A stretch of DNA of 64,000 nucleotides from Zhihengliuella sp. (GTDB lineage: Bacteria; Actinomycetota; Actinomycetes; Actinomycetales; Micrococcaceae). How positions within the stretch are numbered: the stretch's first letter is position 1; every line of letters begins with the position of its first letter. The translations under genes and the position numbers were made by a program. The stretch spans positions 27,562 to 91,561 of the forward strand of contig NZ_JAPSJL010000011.1 in assembly GCF_031178195.1 (NCBI RefSeq), in the 5' to 3' direction. The notes under the pieces were generated by a model. The model was not told the DNA's origin and ran no database searches. It saw nothing but the letters and a program-made list of their open reading frames with translations. Of the stretch, positions 25,082-34,045 are shown one piece after another.

Positions 25082-25780
25082 CTAGGGGCGGTCGTAGCGG
25101 TCGAGGACGATCTCCACGAGTTCCTCCGGCACGGGCCGTCCGGGGACGAGGAGCGGCTGGGCCACCACGTGGGCGCCGCAGGCGGCCGCTCGTGCCCCGA
25201 AGTGCCCCGGGGCCAGAAGGTAGGTGGAGACCACCACGCGTCCGTGGCCCGGCCGGCGTCGCGGGAACCATCCTCGCTCCAGGCGCGCGACGCCGGCGCC
25301 GACCGCGTGCTCGAGGGTCGGCTCGGCGGCGGAGACGAAGGCGGCCTCGACGCGCAGGCCGATCGTCTCGGACAGCATCGCGGCCGTGGTCCGGCACTCC
25401 TCGACGCCGCGGGTATCCGTGGACCCGGCGCAGGCCAGGACGACGTGGTCGTCGCGCCGGAGGCCGGCCTCGCGCAGCCGGCGTGCGAGGACCGACGCGA
25501 GGCGGGGATCCGGGCCGAGCGCACGAGCGACGGTGGCCCCCGGAACCGTCCGAGCGGCCTCCGCCAGATCGTGGCGGGTGTGGTGACCGCTGGAGAGCAG
25601 CAGCGGGACGACCCGCGGCTCCTCTCCGGCACCGGCGAGGACCTGCGGGACCCCGGGGGTCTGGACGTCCACGAAGGCCTCCTGGACGCGGACGCCGGGG
25701 CGGGACGCGGCCACGGCGTGGACCAGCGCGCGGACCGCCTGCTGCCCGGCCGGGCTGGACGTGCCGTGGGAGGCCGCCAC
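25082..25780 (-). CDS. CbiX/SirB-type sirohydrochlorin chelatase
   Basis: 232 residues from a GTG. The first CbiX half starts at VAASHGTSSPAGQQAVRAL (catalytic-type histidine) and continues to VPLLLSSGHHTRHDLAEAAR with metal-ligand histidines. A second, degenerate half follows (VVLACAGSTDTRGVEECR, STYLLAPGHFGARAAACG). It inserts Fe2+ (or Co2+) into sirohydrochlorin. The neighbouring nirBD genes need siroheme, so ferrochelatase is the likely role. The GTG at 25780 lacks a ribosome site. A better start (ATG 25893, one base after the nirD stop) lies in another frame, suggesting a frameshift near 25843-25855. Confidence 0.75.
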   Translation of the reverse strand: MAASHGTSSPAGQQAVRALVHAVAASRPGVRVQEAFVDVQTPGVPQVLAGAGEEPRVVPLLLSSGHHTRHDLAEAARTVPGATVARALGPDPRLASVLARRLREAGLRRDDHVVLACAGSTDTRGVEECRTTAAMLSETIGLRVEAAFVSAAEPTLEHAVGAGVARLERGWFPRRRPGHGRVVVSTYLLAPGHFGARAAACGAHVVAQPLLVPGRPVPEELVEIVLDRYDRP

Positions 25781-25894
25781 GAGGGTGCCGCTGCGACCCG
25801 CGGGACCCAGCCCGTCCAGGCCTCGGTCGAGGACGGAGCGTCGGGGGCGGGGGAGGCGAGGCAGGACGGATCCCGGACGAGGAGCGTGCTCATG

Positions 25895-26305
25895 TCACGA
25901 CACCTCCACGCGGACGCGGTCGCCCTCGAGACGGGCCGGGAAGATCGCGAGCCGGGGCGGGGCGCCCGCATGGCCCCCGTCGGCGGTGAGGCATTCGCCC
26001 GTGTCCAGCCGGTAGACCTCCTTGTGGAGGGGGCTGGCGATGGTCCGCACCTGCCGGCCGTCGATGGTCCGGCTGCCCGTGATGCCGCGGGACATGACGG
26101 GGGCACCGGTGGCCGGGCAGCGCTGGTCGGCAGCGTGGACGGTGCCGTCCGGGAACCGGAACAGGGCCACCTGGCGGCCGTTCAGCCAGGCCGCCTCGCC
26201 CCAGCCGGGGGCGAGGTCCTCGATGCGGCAGGCGTCGAGGACCTCGGCCCCGTCGACGGCGGTGGTGACGGCGGCGTCTGCGTTCTCGTCGAGCAGGATC
26301 GTCAT
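25895..26305 (-). CDS. nirD: Nitrite reductase [NAD(P)H] small subunit
   Basis: 136 residues with the Rieske-like fold of NirD: VALFRFPDGTVHAADQRCPA, GAPVMSRGITGSRTI, and IASPLHKEVYRLDTGECL. As usual for NirD, the cysteine/histidine pairs that bind the Rieske cluster are not retained. It partners NirB in reducing nitrite to ammonium in the cytoplasm. The ATG at 26305 has a strong GGAGTGG site. It is transcribed divergently from nirB, rather than downstream of it as in many bacteria, and heads a short operon with the chelatase. Confidence 0.92.
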   Translation of the reverse strand: MTILLDENADAAVTTAVDGAEVLDACRIEDLAPGWGEAAWLNGRQVALFRFPDGTVHAADQRCPATGAPVMSRGITGSRTIDGRQVRTIASPLHKEVYRLDTGECLTADGGHAGAPPRLAIFPARLEGDRVRVEVS

Positions 26306-26606
26306 GGTCCACTCCTCTTCACTCTGGCTGGCGTCCCCGGCGCGGTTGCCCCCGGGACGGTCGGATCAGCGACCTGCCGAGAACACTAGGTAGCCCTTGT
26401 TACGGCCGGGCCCCGGGAGCCGTCACCCTGCTGTAAACGCTGCCTCACGGTGCCGGACCGGTCCCCGTGAGCCGCCGACGACGGGAGGAGGGCCGCCGAG
26501 CATCGCTGCCGAGGGCCCGCTCCGTTCGCCGTTTCCCGGCCCCGTGTTGCCGGGCGTGACGCAGCGTTTCGGTCAGATTTCATGCTCCTCACTCCGTCGC
26601 ATGGTC

Positions 26607-26625
26607 GAAACAGAGAAGATGTTTC
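26607..26625. promoter_or_regulatory. Inverted repeat in the nirD-nirB gap
   Basis: GAAACA (26607-26612) and TGTTTC (26620-26625) flank GAGAAGA. It is the most symmetric element in the 456-nt divergent gap 26306-26761 and a candidate site for a nitrogen or nitrite regulator. I could not place confident -10/-35 pairs for either gene. The gap holds no gene. Confidence 0.4.
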
Positions 26626-26761
26626 TATGGCGTGACACCCCAGCAACCGCCGGGCAAATCCCGATCCCTACATTCGATACCGAGACCGCACGCAGAGCGG
26701 GCCCGCCGAGCAGCACGAGGCGACCGCGGGCCGGGTGCACCAACTACCGAGTGAGGCAGCC

Positions 26762-29458
26762 ATGACCAACACCAGCAGCACGGAGAACCGCCGCATCGTC
26801 GTCGTCGGAGGCGGCCCGGCCGCGCACCGGTTCACCGACGCGATGGCGGCTCGGGGCCTCGACGGGTTCGAGGTCACGGTCCTCACCGAGGAGCCCCACA
26901 CCCCCTACGACCGAGTGGCGCTGTCCAAGGCGCTGATCACGACGGACGTGGACCTGACCCTCGGCGACCCCGCACTGTGGGCGCACGAGGGGATCGAACT
27001 GGTCACGGGCGCCCGAGTCGTCGACCTGGATCTGGACTCCCGTGAGGTGATCGCCGCCGACGGCCGCCGGTTCGCCTACGACGAGCTCGTCCTCGCCACC
27101 GGCTCCAACGCGGCGACGCTGCCGATCCCCGGCAACGAGCACACGCACGTGTACCGGCATCTGGAGGACGTCTGGACGATCAACCGACGGATCGCCGAGC
27201 TCACCGCTCGGTACGGGCGGACGGTCACCGCTGTGACGATCGGCGGCGGCCTCCTCGGGCTCGAGGCCGCGGCCGGCGTCCAGGCGCTCGGCGCCCGGCC
27301 GGTGGTGATCGACGGCGGCCCGTGGCTCATGGGCACACAGCTGGACGAGGGCGCCGGGCAGGCCATGGGCCGCCTGATCGCCGACCGGGGCCTCGAGGTG
27401 CACAGCGGGGTCTTCCCCTCCAAGGTCCTCACCGAGGAGGTCGACGGCGAGGCGCGCGTGACTGGCGTCGAGATGGCCGACGGCCGCGTCATCGACGCGG
27501 ACCTGGTGATCGTGTCCATCGGCGTCCGTCCGCGCGACGAGCTGATCCGCCAGGTCAACGGCCGGGCCCGCGAGGCTGCCGCCGCCGCGGCCGGCAAGCC
27601 GGTCGAGGAACTCGTCGGGACGGACCAGGAGCCGGCCGAGGACTACCGCCCCGTGTTCCGCATGGGCCCGCGCGGCGGCGTCGTCATCGACGAGACCTGC
27701 GCGACCGACGTCCCCCACGTCTGGGCGGCCGGTGAGGTCGCGAACTTCGGCGGGTTCTGCATCGGGCTGGTGGCCCCGGCCAACACCATGGCGGAGATCG
27801 TCGCGGACCGCATCCACGGCGGCGAGGCCACGTTCGCCGGCTTCGACACCGCCACCAAGCTGAAGCTCTCCGGCGTGGACGTCGCCAGTTTCGGCGATGC
27901 GTTCGCGAAGGCCGACGGCGCGCTCGAGGTCGTCTATGCGGACCCCGCCCGCGGCGTCTACCAGAAGGTCGTGGTGAGCGATGACGCCCGGACGCTGCTC
28001 GGCGGCATCTTCGTCGGCGACGCCGCCCCCTACACGTCTCTGCGCCCGCTGCTGGGCCGGGAGCTGCCCGCCGAGCCGGGCGCCTATCTCTCCGCCGCCG
28101 GCGGCGGAGCGGCGCCCGAGTCCGAGCTGCCCGACGATGCCACCCTCTGCTCCTGCAACAATGTCACCGCCGGCTCCCTCCGCGACGCGGTGGGAGGGTG
28201 CGGCACCTGCGAGGGGAGCGAGCCGGTCCGCGAGCTCGCGGGCCTCAAGTCCTGCACCAAGGCGGGGACCCAGTGCGGCTCCTGCGTGCCGATGCTCAAG
28301 AAGCTCCTGGAGCAGGAGCTGGTCAAGTCGGGCATCGAGGTCTCCCGGGCCATGTGCGAGCACATCGCCTTCTCCCGCGCCGAACTGTTCGAGGCCGTCC
28401 GCATCGCGGGGCTGACCAGCTACGAGACCGTCATGGAGCGCTTCGGCACCGGGGACGGCTGCGACCTCTGCAAGCCGGCCATCGCCAATATCCTCGCCTC
28501 CCAGCACAACGCCTACCCGCTCGACGGCGACCTCGGCGGCCTGCAGGACACCAACGACCGCGCCCTGGCGAACATGCAGAAGGACGGGACCTACTCGGTG
28601 GTGCCGCGCATCCCCGGCGGCGAGATCACGCCGGAGAAGCTCGGCGTCATCGCCTCCGTCGCCCAGAAGTACGGGCTCTACACCAAGCTCACCGGCGGCC
28701 TGCGGATCGACATGTTCGGCGCCCGCCTGGAGCAGCTGCCGGACATCTGGAGGGAGCTCGTCGACGCTGGGTTCGAGTCCGGGCAGGCGTACGGCAAGTC
28801 CCTGCGCACCGTGAAGGGCTGCGTCGGCTCCTCCTGGTGCCGCTACGGCGTGCAGGACTCGGTCTCCCTGGCGATCGAGCTGGAGCTGCGCTACCGCGGC
28901 CTGCGCTCGCCGCACAAGCTGAAGATGGGCGTCTCCGGGTGCGCCCGCGAGTGCGCCGAGGCCCGCGGCAAGGATGTCGGCGTCGTCGCCACCTCCGACG
29001 GCTGGAACCTCTACGTGGGCGGCAACGGCGGGGCCAACCCGGCCCACGCCCGATTGCTCGCCCAGGATCTCGACGACGCCACCCTCGTCCGCTACATCGA
29101 CCGCTTCTTCATGTACTACATCCGCACCGCGGACCGCCTGCAGCGCACGGCCCACTGGATGGACGAGCTCGACGGCGGCATCGACCACGTGCGCGACGTC
29201 GTCGTCAACGACTCCCTGGGCCTCGGCGCGGAGCTCGAGGCGGCCATGGAGCGCCACGTCGCGACCTACGAGGACGAGTGGGCCGCCACGCTGAAGGACC
29301 CCGAGCGGCTGCGCCGGTTCCGGTCCTTCGTCAACGCGCCCGGGCAGGTGGACCAAAGCCTCGAGTACGTCGAGGAGCGCGGCCAGAAGCGTCCTGCGGG
29401 CCCCGTGCCGCTCGGGGCCAGCATCCCCGTCGGCTCCCCGGCGGGAGGCGCTCGATGA
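26762..29458 (+). CDS. nirB: Nitrite reductase [NAD(P)H] large subunit
   Basis: 898 residues. An FAD/NAD(P)H reductase module comes first (VVVGGGPAAHRF; TPYDRVALSK). A BFD-like [2Fe-2S] domain follows with CSCN...CGTC and CTKAGTQCGSC, then a second cysteine segment (GDGCDLCKPAI). The C-terminal siroheme/[4Fe-4S] domain has its cluster cysteines in GCVGSSWCRYG and KMGVSGCARECAE. It carries out six-electron reduction of nitrite to ammonium. The ATG at 26762 has a GAGG site. Its stop overlaps the start of the siroheme-biosynthesis gene (ATGATG), coupling the enzyme to its cofactor. Confidence 0.96.
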   Translation: MTNTSSTENRRIVVVGGGPAAHRFTDAMAARGLDGFEVTVLTEEPHTPYDRVALSKALITTDVDLTLGDPALWAHEGIELVTGARVVDLDLDSREVIAADGRRFAYDELVLATGSNAATLPIPGNEHTHVYRHLEDVWTINRRIAELTARYGRTVTAVTIGGGLLGLEAAAGVQALGARPVVIDGGPWLMGTQLDEGAGQAMGRLIADRGLEVHSGVFPSKVLTEEVDGEARVTGVEMADGRVIDADLVIVSIGVRPRDELIRQVNGRAREAAAAAAGKPVEELVGTDQEPAEDYRPVFRMGPRGGVVIDETCATDVPHVWAAGEVANFGGFCIGLVAPANTMAEIVADRIHGGEATFAGFDTATKLKLSGVDVASFGDAFAKADGALEVVYADPARGVYQKVVVSDDARTLLGGIFVGDAAPYTSLRPLLGRELPAEPGAYLSAAGGGAAPESELPDDATLCSCNNVTAGSLRDAVGGCGTCEGSEPVRELAGLKSCTKAGTQCGSCVPMLKKLLEQELVKSGIEVSRAMCEHIAFSRAELFEAVRIAGLTSYETVMERFGTGDGCDLCKPAIANILASQHNAYPLDGDLGGLQDTNDRALANMQKDGTYSVVPRIPGGEITPEKLGVIASVAQKYGLYTKLTGGLRIDMFGARLEQLPDIWRELVDAGFESGQAYGKSLRTVKGCVGSSWCRYGVQDSVSLAIELELRYRGLRSPHKLKMGVSGCARECAEARGKDVGVVATSDGWNLYVGGNGGANPAHARLLAQDLDDATLVRYIDRFFMYYIRTADRLQRTAHWMDELDGGIDHVRDVVVNDSLGLGAELEAAMERHVATYEDEWAATLKDPERLRRFRSFVNAPGQVDQSLEYVEERGQKRPAGPVPLGASIPVGSPAGGAR

Positions 29459-30585
29459 TGCTCCCGGGCACGCCCGATCTGGCCGGGCGGACCGTGCTCG
29501 TCTGCGGCGAGGCCCGCGCGGCGCGCCGGGCCGTCGCACGCTACCGCGACGCCGGGGCGGAGGTCCTGACCGCCGTCGCACCGTCCGACCTCGCGCCGTC
29601 CGGCGTCGCACCATCCGACTCCACACCTGCCGAGGCCGCGCCCGGGCGCCCGACCCGGCCGGAGGTCCTCGACCGGGTCGCGCTGGTCGTCGTCGTCCGG
29701 ACGGGAGCGGACGACGACGGCTGGGGCGCCCTCGCCGCCCGGTGCCGGGAGCGCGGGATCCTGCTCGTCGCCGAGCCCGCGGCCGCGTCCGGCGGGAACG
29801 TCACGCTCGTCGGCGGCGGCCCGGGGCGCGCGGACCTGCTGACCGTCGCCGCCCGCGCCGCGCTCGCCCAGGCGGACGTCGTCTTCTACGACCGGTTGGG
29901 TCCGGCCGGGCCGGACTCGGTGATCCCGGCCGCGGAGCTGGTCGCCGCGCTGGCCCCCGGGGCCGACCTGGTCGATGTCGGGAAGACCCCCGGACACCAC
30001 AAGGTGCCGCAGGGCGAGATCGAGCGGCAGCTGGTGGAGGCGGCGCTCGCCGGCCGCACGGTGGTCCGGCTCAAGGGTGGGGACCCGTTCGTGTTCGGAC
30101 GCGGGGCCGAGGAGGTCCGGGCGTGCGCGGAGGCCGGCGTGCCCGTGACCGTGCTCCCGGGCGTCACCTCCGCGATCTCCGTGCCCGGCGCCGTCGGTGT
30201 CCCCGTGACGCACCGCGGCGTGTCCAAGTTGTTCACGGTCGCGTCCGGGCACCAGCCGTTCTCGGAGGACGAGCTGGAGCACCTGGCCGGGCTCGGCGGC
30301 ACGATCGTGCTCCTCATGGGGGTCGGCACGCTCCCGCAGACCACCGCCGGCCTGCTGCGCCACGGGCTGGCGCCGGAGACGCCCGCCGTCGTCATCGAGC
30401 GGGGGTTCTGCGACACGCAGCGCTCCACCGCGGCCCCGCTGGATAGGCTGGCGCTCGCGGCGGCGGAGGCGAAGTGCTCCTCGCCGGCGGTGATCGTGAT
30501 CGGCGACGTCGTGGCCTCCGGCGACGACTGGACCCGGCTCGCCGAGGAGTTCGGCGCCGGAAGCGGGGAGGGAGTTCGAGCGTGA
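29455..30585 (+). CDS. Uroporphyrinogen-III C-methyltransferase with degenerate CysG N-terminal domain
   Basis: 376 residues. Residues ~118-360 form a complete SUMT domain (TLVGGGPGRADLLTVAARA, VVFYDRL, TVVRLKGGDPFVFGRGAEE, PGVTSAISVPGAVGVPVTHR), which methylates uroporphyrinogen III to precorrin-2. Residues ~8-110 resemble the Rossmann start of the siroheme synthase dehydrogenase (LAGRTVLVCGEARAARRAV) but are shortened, rich in Ala/Pro/Ser repeats and lack a full NAD motif. The dehydrogenase step may therefore be done elsewhere. The start overlaps nirB by four bases and the end overlaps the next gene. It supplies siroheme for NirB. Confidence 0.9.
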   Translation: MMLPGTPDLAGRTVLVCGEARAARRAVARYRDAGAEVLTAVAPSDLAPSGVAPSDSTPAEAAPGRPTRPEVLDRVALVVVVRTGADDDGWGALAARCRERGILLVAEPAAASGGNVTLVGGGPGRADLLTVAARAALAQADVVFYDRLGPAGPDSVIPAAELVAALAPGADLVDVGKTPGHHKVPQGEIERQLVEAALAGRTVVRLKGGDPFVFGRGAEEVRACAEAGVPVTVLPGVTSAISVPGAVGVPVTHRGVSKLFTVASGHQPFSEDELEHLAGLGGTIVLLMGVGTLPQTTAGLLRHGLAPETPAVVIERGFCDTQRSTAAPLDRLALAAAEAKCSSPAVIVIGDVVASGDDWTRLAEEFGAGSGEGVRA

Positions 30586-31751
30586 TGGAGACACCGGCGC
30601 CCGTCGGCAGCACGGAGCGGGACGGCCGCGCGGACCACGACGGCCCGGGGAGTGGGGAGGGCTCGCTGGCCGGGTTCCGGATCGGCGTGACCAGCGATCG
30701 CCGGTCGGCGGATCTCATCGAGGCCCTCGAGCGCCGCGGCGCCGAGGTCCTGCATGCCCCGGTGCTGAAGATCGCGCCCGTCGCGGAGGACGCGGACCTG
30801 CAGGCGGAGACGGCGGCCCTGATCGCGGCGCGCCCCGACGTCGTCCTGGTCACCACCGCCTACGGCATGCGCCGGTGGATCGACTCGGCCGACGCCCACG
30901 GGCAGGGTGAGGAGCTGACGCGCACGCTGGAGCGGGCCACGATCCTCGTGCGCGGGCCGAAGGCCCGGGGGGCCGTGCGCGCCGCGGGTTTCGACGACGA
31001 CGGCGTCAGTCCCGACGAGCGGACGACGACGATGGTGGACCTGGCGCTCGAGCGCGGGGTCGCGGGCCGGACCGTGGCGATCCAGCTGCACGGCCTCGCC
31101 GATGCCGACGAGGTCGCCCGGCTCGAGGCGGCAGGCGCCCGCGTGCTGACCGTCTCGCCCTACCGGTGGGTGGTGCCGGAGGGGAGCGAGGAGAAGGTCG
31201 CGCGGCTGATTGACGCCGTGTGCAACGGCGGGCTGGACCTGGTGACCTTCACGGCCGCGCCCGCCGTCGACGCCCTGTGGGACGCGGCGCGCCAGCGCGG
31301 CCGCTACTGGGACCTGGTCGAGGCGTTCCAGACGCACGTCGTCGCCGCGACCGTGGGGCCCGTGACGGCGCAGCCCCTGCAGGTCGTGGGCATCGACCCG
31401 CTGATCCCGGAGCGCTTCCGGATGGGGGCGATGATCCGGCAGATCGTCGAGTTCCTGGGCGGGCGCGGCACCCGGCACTACACGACTGCGCTCGGCGACG
31501 TCGCGCTGCGCGGGGCCGTGGTGGCGCTCGGCGGCGAGACCCGGGAGCTCGGGGCCTCGCAGCTGGCCCTGTTCCGAGCCATCGCCGACGCCCGCGGGGC
31601 CGTGCTCTCCCGGGCCGAGCTCATCGCGATCCTCCCGGAGGGCCAGGGCGACCACGCGCTGGACATGGCGGTCAGCCGCCTCCGCCGGGCCCTGCCCGAC
31701 CCCGGGCTCGTGGCGACGGTGGTCAAGCGGGGGTACCGGCTCAACGTCTAG
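30585..31751 (+). CDS. Uroporphyrinogen-III synthase fused to a winged-helix DNA-binding domain
   Basis: 388 residues. Residues ~25-285 form a HemD-like two-lobe synthase (GFRIGVTSDRRSADLIEALE, VTTAYGMRRWIDSA, LVTFTAAPAVDALWDAA). The last ~95 residues are an OmpR-type winged helix (ASQLALFRAIADARGAVLSR, DMAVSRLRRALPDPGLVATV, VKRGYRLNV). This fusion is known across actinobacteria near nitrite or nitrate assimilation genes and probably acts as a regulator of them. Whether it still catalyses ring closure is open. A GTG at 30582 overlapping the previous stop is an equally possible start. Confidence 0.88.
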   Translation: METPAPVGSTERDGRADHDGPGSGEGSLAGFRIGVTSDRRSADLIEALERRGAEVLHAPVLKIAPVAEDADLQAETAALIAARPDVVLVTTAYGMRRWIDSADAHGQGEELTRTLERATILVRGPKARGAVRAAGFDDDGVSPDERTTTMVDLALERGVAGRTVAIQLHGLADADEVARLEAAGARVLTVSPYRWVVPEGSEEKVARLIDAVCNGGLDLVTFTAAPAVDALWDAARQRGRYWDLVEAFQTHVVAATVGPVTAQPLQVVGIDPLIPERFRMGAMIRQIVEFLGGRGTRHYTTALGDVALRGAVVALGGETRELGASQLALFRAIADARGAVLSRAELIAILPEGQGDHALDMAVSRLRRALPDPGLVATVVKRGYRLNV

Positions 31752-31776
31752 CCCGGCCCCGGCTTCGATCCAGGCC

Positions 31777-32343
31777 CTAGCGAGACCTCGCCGCGAGGAC
31801 CTTCTCCAGCGTGTTGAGGTTGCGCGTGGTGTGGTGCTCCTTCAGGCGGGCGCCGGCCAGGATCCTGGCCAGCGGGTTCTCCAGCGTGGTGCCCTTCGGC
31901 GTCTGCCAGTAGACGACGTCGTCGCGTCCGGCCGCTCGTTCCAGTGCGTCCCGTTCCAGTGCGTCCGGTTCCAGCGCCCTCAGCCGCGCGAGTGCCGCGT
32001 GCACCACGTCCGGGCCGGAGGTGAAGGTGACGTAGGTGTGCGCCGGGTGCCCCTGGTACTCCGCTGAGCGGTCGAACGGGCAGGCCGCGACCAGCTCGCC
32101 GACCTCCGGCAGCGTCTTGACGAAGAGGCGTGCGGCGAACCCGAAGCGCTCCCCGATCGCGGTCTCGAGCAGCTCGCGGGCGGCGTCGGGTGCCAGCTCC
32201 GCGGCGAAGAGGATGTTCCCCGTGGCCAGGACCGTCCCCACGTCCCGCACGCCGGCGGACTCGACGCAGGCGGCCAGGTCCGCCATGGCGATCCGGCGGC
32301 CGCCGACGTTGATCCCGCGCAGGAACCCCGCATAGTCGTTCAT
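31777..32343 (-). CDS. DUF1697 family protein
   Basis: 188 residues. It opens with the typical YAGFLRGINVGGRRIAMADL and has the TVLATGNILFAAE segment and a C-terminal LARILAGARLKEHHTTRNLN conserved in DUF1697. The family is a small cytoplasmic alpha/beta protein of unknown function, common in actinobacteria. It contains a short near-repeat (EPDALERDALERAAG) corresponding to a duplicated 15-base stretch. It stands alone, convergent with the uroporphyrinogen synthase fusion. No operon partner suggests a role. Confidence 0.85.
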   Translation of the reverse strand: MNDYAGFLRGINVGGRRIAMADLAACVESAGVRDVGTVLATGNILFAAELAPDAARELLETAIGERFGFAARLFVKTLPEVGELVAACPFDRSAEYQGHPAHTYVTFTSGPDVVHAALARLRALEPDALERDALERAAGRDDVVYWQTPKGTTLENPLARILAGARLKEHHTTRNLNTLEKVLAARSR

Positions 32344-32382
32344 GCCGACAGTCTGCCGCACGCGCGGCGGTGGCGGGAGGGC

Positions 32383-33930
32383 TCAGTCGTGGGCGGCGGG
32401 TGCGACGGCGACCGGCTGGCGGCGCAGTGCCCGGTGGATGACGACCGCAGCCACGACGGCGGTCGCCATCCCGATCGACGCCGTGACGGCGACCCCGGAG
32501 TCGAACGCGTGGGCGGCCGACGCCAGCAGCGCGGCGGCCTGGTCCGCGGGCAGGTGCGCGGCGACGTCGTGCGCTCCGCCGAGCGTCTGCGCGGCCGCGG
32601 CCGCATCGGCCCCGCCGATGCCCTCCGGCACGCGGAGGTTCCGCGTGTAGGCGGCGTTGAGGAGCCCGCCGAGGACGGCGGTGCCGAGGACCGTGCCGGA
32701 CTCGTAGGCTGTCTCCGAGATGGCCGATGCCGCGCCCGCCTTCGCCGGCGGGACGGCCGACAGCGCCAGATCGTTGGAGAGGGTCTCCGAGAGTCCGACG
32801 CCGGCTCCGAGCACCGCGAACGCTCCCATGAGCGGCAGCACCGAGTCCGCCTGCGCGACGACCAGGACGAGCGCGTAGGCGACCGCGTTGAGGCCGAGGC
32901 CGGAGACCATGAGCGTGGAGACGGCGACGCGGCGGACGAGCCGCGCCGCGGACAGCCCGGAGACGATCGACAGGGCCAGGCCCGGGATCATGAGGACGCC
33001 GGCCTGCATCGGGGACAGGCCCGCGACCAGCTGCAGGTGCTGGGTGAGGAAGTAGATGAACCCGACCATCGAGAAGACGCTGAGCAGGTTCACCGCGAGC
33101 GCGCCGGAGAAGGTGGGGTTGCGGAAGAGCCGCACGTCCAGCATGGGGATCGGCCAGCGCAGCTGCCGGCGCACGAAGAGCCAGCCGCTGACCAGTCCGA
33201 CGGCGACCGCGGCCGCAGCGACGACGGGGTCGGCCCCCTTGGCGGCCAGCTTGATGCCGAAGACCAGCGGCGCCAGCGCGAGGATGGCGAGCGCGATCGA
33301 GAGCGGGTCGACGGGGCCCGGCCGCGGGTCCTTGAACTCCGGGATCAGGAATGGACCGCCGACGAGGATCGGGAGCAGCATCGGGACCGCCAGGAGGAAG
33401 ACCGAGCCCCAGGCGAAGTGCTCCAGCAGCCAGCCGCCGAGGATCGGGCCGAGGGCCGCGCCGCCGGCGAACCCGGCGGCCCAGATCGCGATGGCGCGGC
33501 GGCGCTCGTCCTGGTCGGTGAAGATGCTCCGGATCAGCGACAGCGTGGCGGGCATCAGCATGGAGCCGAAGAGACCCAGCAGGGCGCGGGCGGCGATGAG
33601 CCACTCGGCGCTGGGGGAGAAGGCGGCGAGCGCGGAGACGACGCCGAAGCCGGCGCTGCCGATGAGCAGGATCCTCCTGCGGCCGATCCGGTCGCCGAGG
33701 CTGCCCATGGGGACCAGCAGGCCGGCCAGCACCAGCGGGTAGACGTCGATCATCCACAGCAGCTGGTCCGAGGTCGGCGCCAGCGCCTTGGACAGGGCCG
33801 GGACGGCGAAGCTGAGCACGGTGTTGTCCACGGAGATCAGCAGCACCGGGAACATGAGCACGGCCAGCGCGAGCCAGCGACGGGTGCTGGACGGGGCGGT
33901 GGTGCGCGCGGCGGCGGTGGACGGTGTCAT
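32383..33930 (-). CDS. DHA2-family MFS drug exporter
   Basis: 515 residues with fourteen predicted membrane helices. The motif D1 LISVDNTVLSFAVPAL and the A-loop PMGSLGDRIGRRRILL mark 14-TM H+-antiporters of the EmrB/QacA, SmvA and LfrA type. They export cationic drugs or dyes. It is transcribed divergently from a TetR regulator, the usual arrangement for a substrate-induced efflux pump. Its promoter carries an imperfect palindrome between -35 and -10. The specific drug cannot be read from the sequence. Confidence 0.92.
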   Translation of the reverse strand: MTPSTAAARTTAPSSTRRWLALAVLMFPVLLISVDNTVLSFAVPALSKALAPTSDQLLWMIDVYPLVLAGLLVPMGSLGDRIGRRRILLIGSAGFGVVSALAAFSPSAEWLIAARALLGLFGSMLMPATLSLIRSIFTDQDERRRAIAIWAAGFAGGAALGPILGGWLLEHFAWGSVFLLAVPMLLPILVGGPFLIPEFKDPRPGPVDPLSIALAILALAPLVFGIKLAAKGADPVVAAAAVAVGLVSGWLFVRRQLRWPIPMLDVRLFRNPTFSGALAVNLLSVFSMVGFIYFLTQHLQLVAGLSPMQAGVLMIPGLALSIVSGLSAARLVRRVAVSTLMVSGLGLNAVAYALVLVVAQADSVLPLMGAFAVLGAGVGLSETLSNDLALSAVPPAKAGAASAISETAYESGTVLGTAVLGGLLNAAYTRNLRVPEGIGGADAAAAAQTLGGAHDVAAHLPADQAAALLASAAHAFDSGVAVTASIGMATAVVAAVVIHRALRRQPVAVAPAAHD

Positions 33931-33967
33931 GGCTGTTCCCAGGGTGGAAGGGGCGGTGGTTCGTCAA

Positions 33968-33998
33968 TAACTGTACCGGCCGGACGGTTAAGAAGGAA
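33968..33998 (-). promoter_or_regulatory. Exporter promoter with embedded TetR-type operator
   Basis: Minus strand: TTCCTT (33998-33993), 17-bp spacer, TACAGT (33975-33970). An imperfect 23-bp dyad, 33968-33990, begins TAACTGT and ends with GGTTA, is centred on 33979, and has mismatches at only two pairs. It covers the spacer and -10, where binding of the divergent TetR protein would block the exporter. Confidence 0.6.
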
Positions 33999-34045
33999 GC
34001 GTCTGTGCCGCGCCTCACCGCGCGCGGCTCGATAGAGTGGCTCCC

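Noticed and set aside
24901..26106. 401-codon minus-strand frame across the chelatase and nirD genes
   Set aside because: Mostly Pro/Ser/Arg shadow. Only its segment just after 25893 looks codon-like, which I treat as evidence for a frameshifted chelatase start rather than a separate gene.
26580..26660. GlnR or AmtR boxes upstream of nirB
   Set aside because: Only partial half-sites (TTTCTATGG, GTTAC) are present with wrong spacing. I kept just the GAAACA/TGTTTC dyad as an unnamed site.
26744..29626. Very long open frame (~960 codons) antisense to nirB
   Set aside because: Composition-driven shadow of a GC-rich gene. It has no recognisable domain, while the opposite strand encodes a complete NirB with cluster cysteines.
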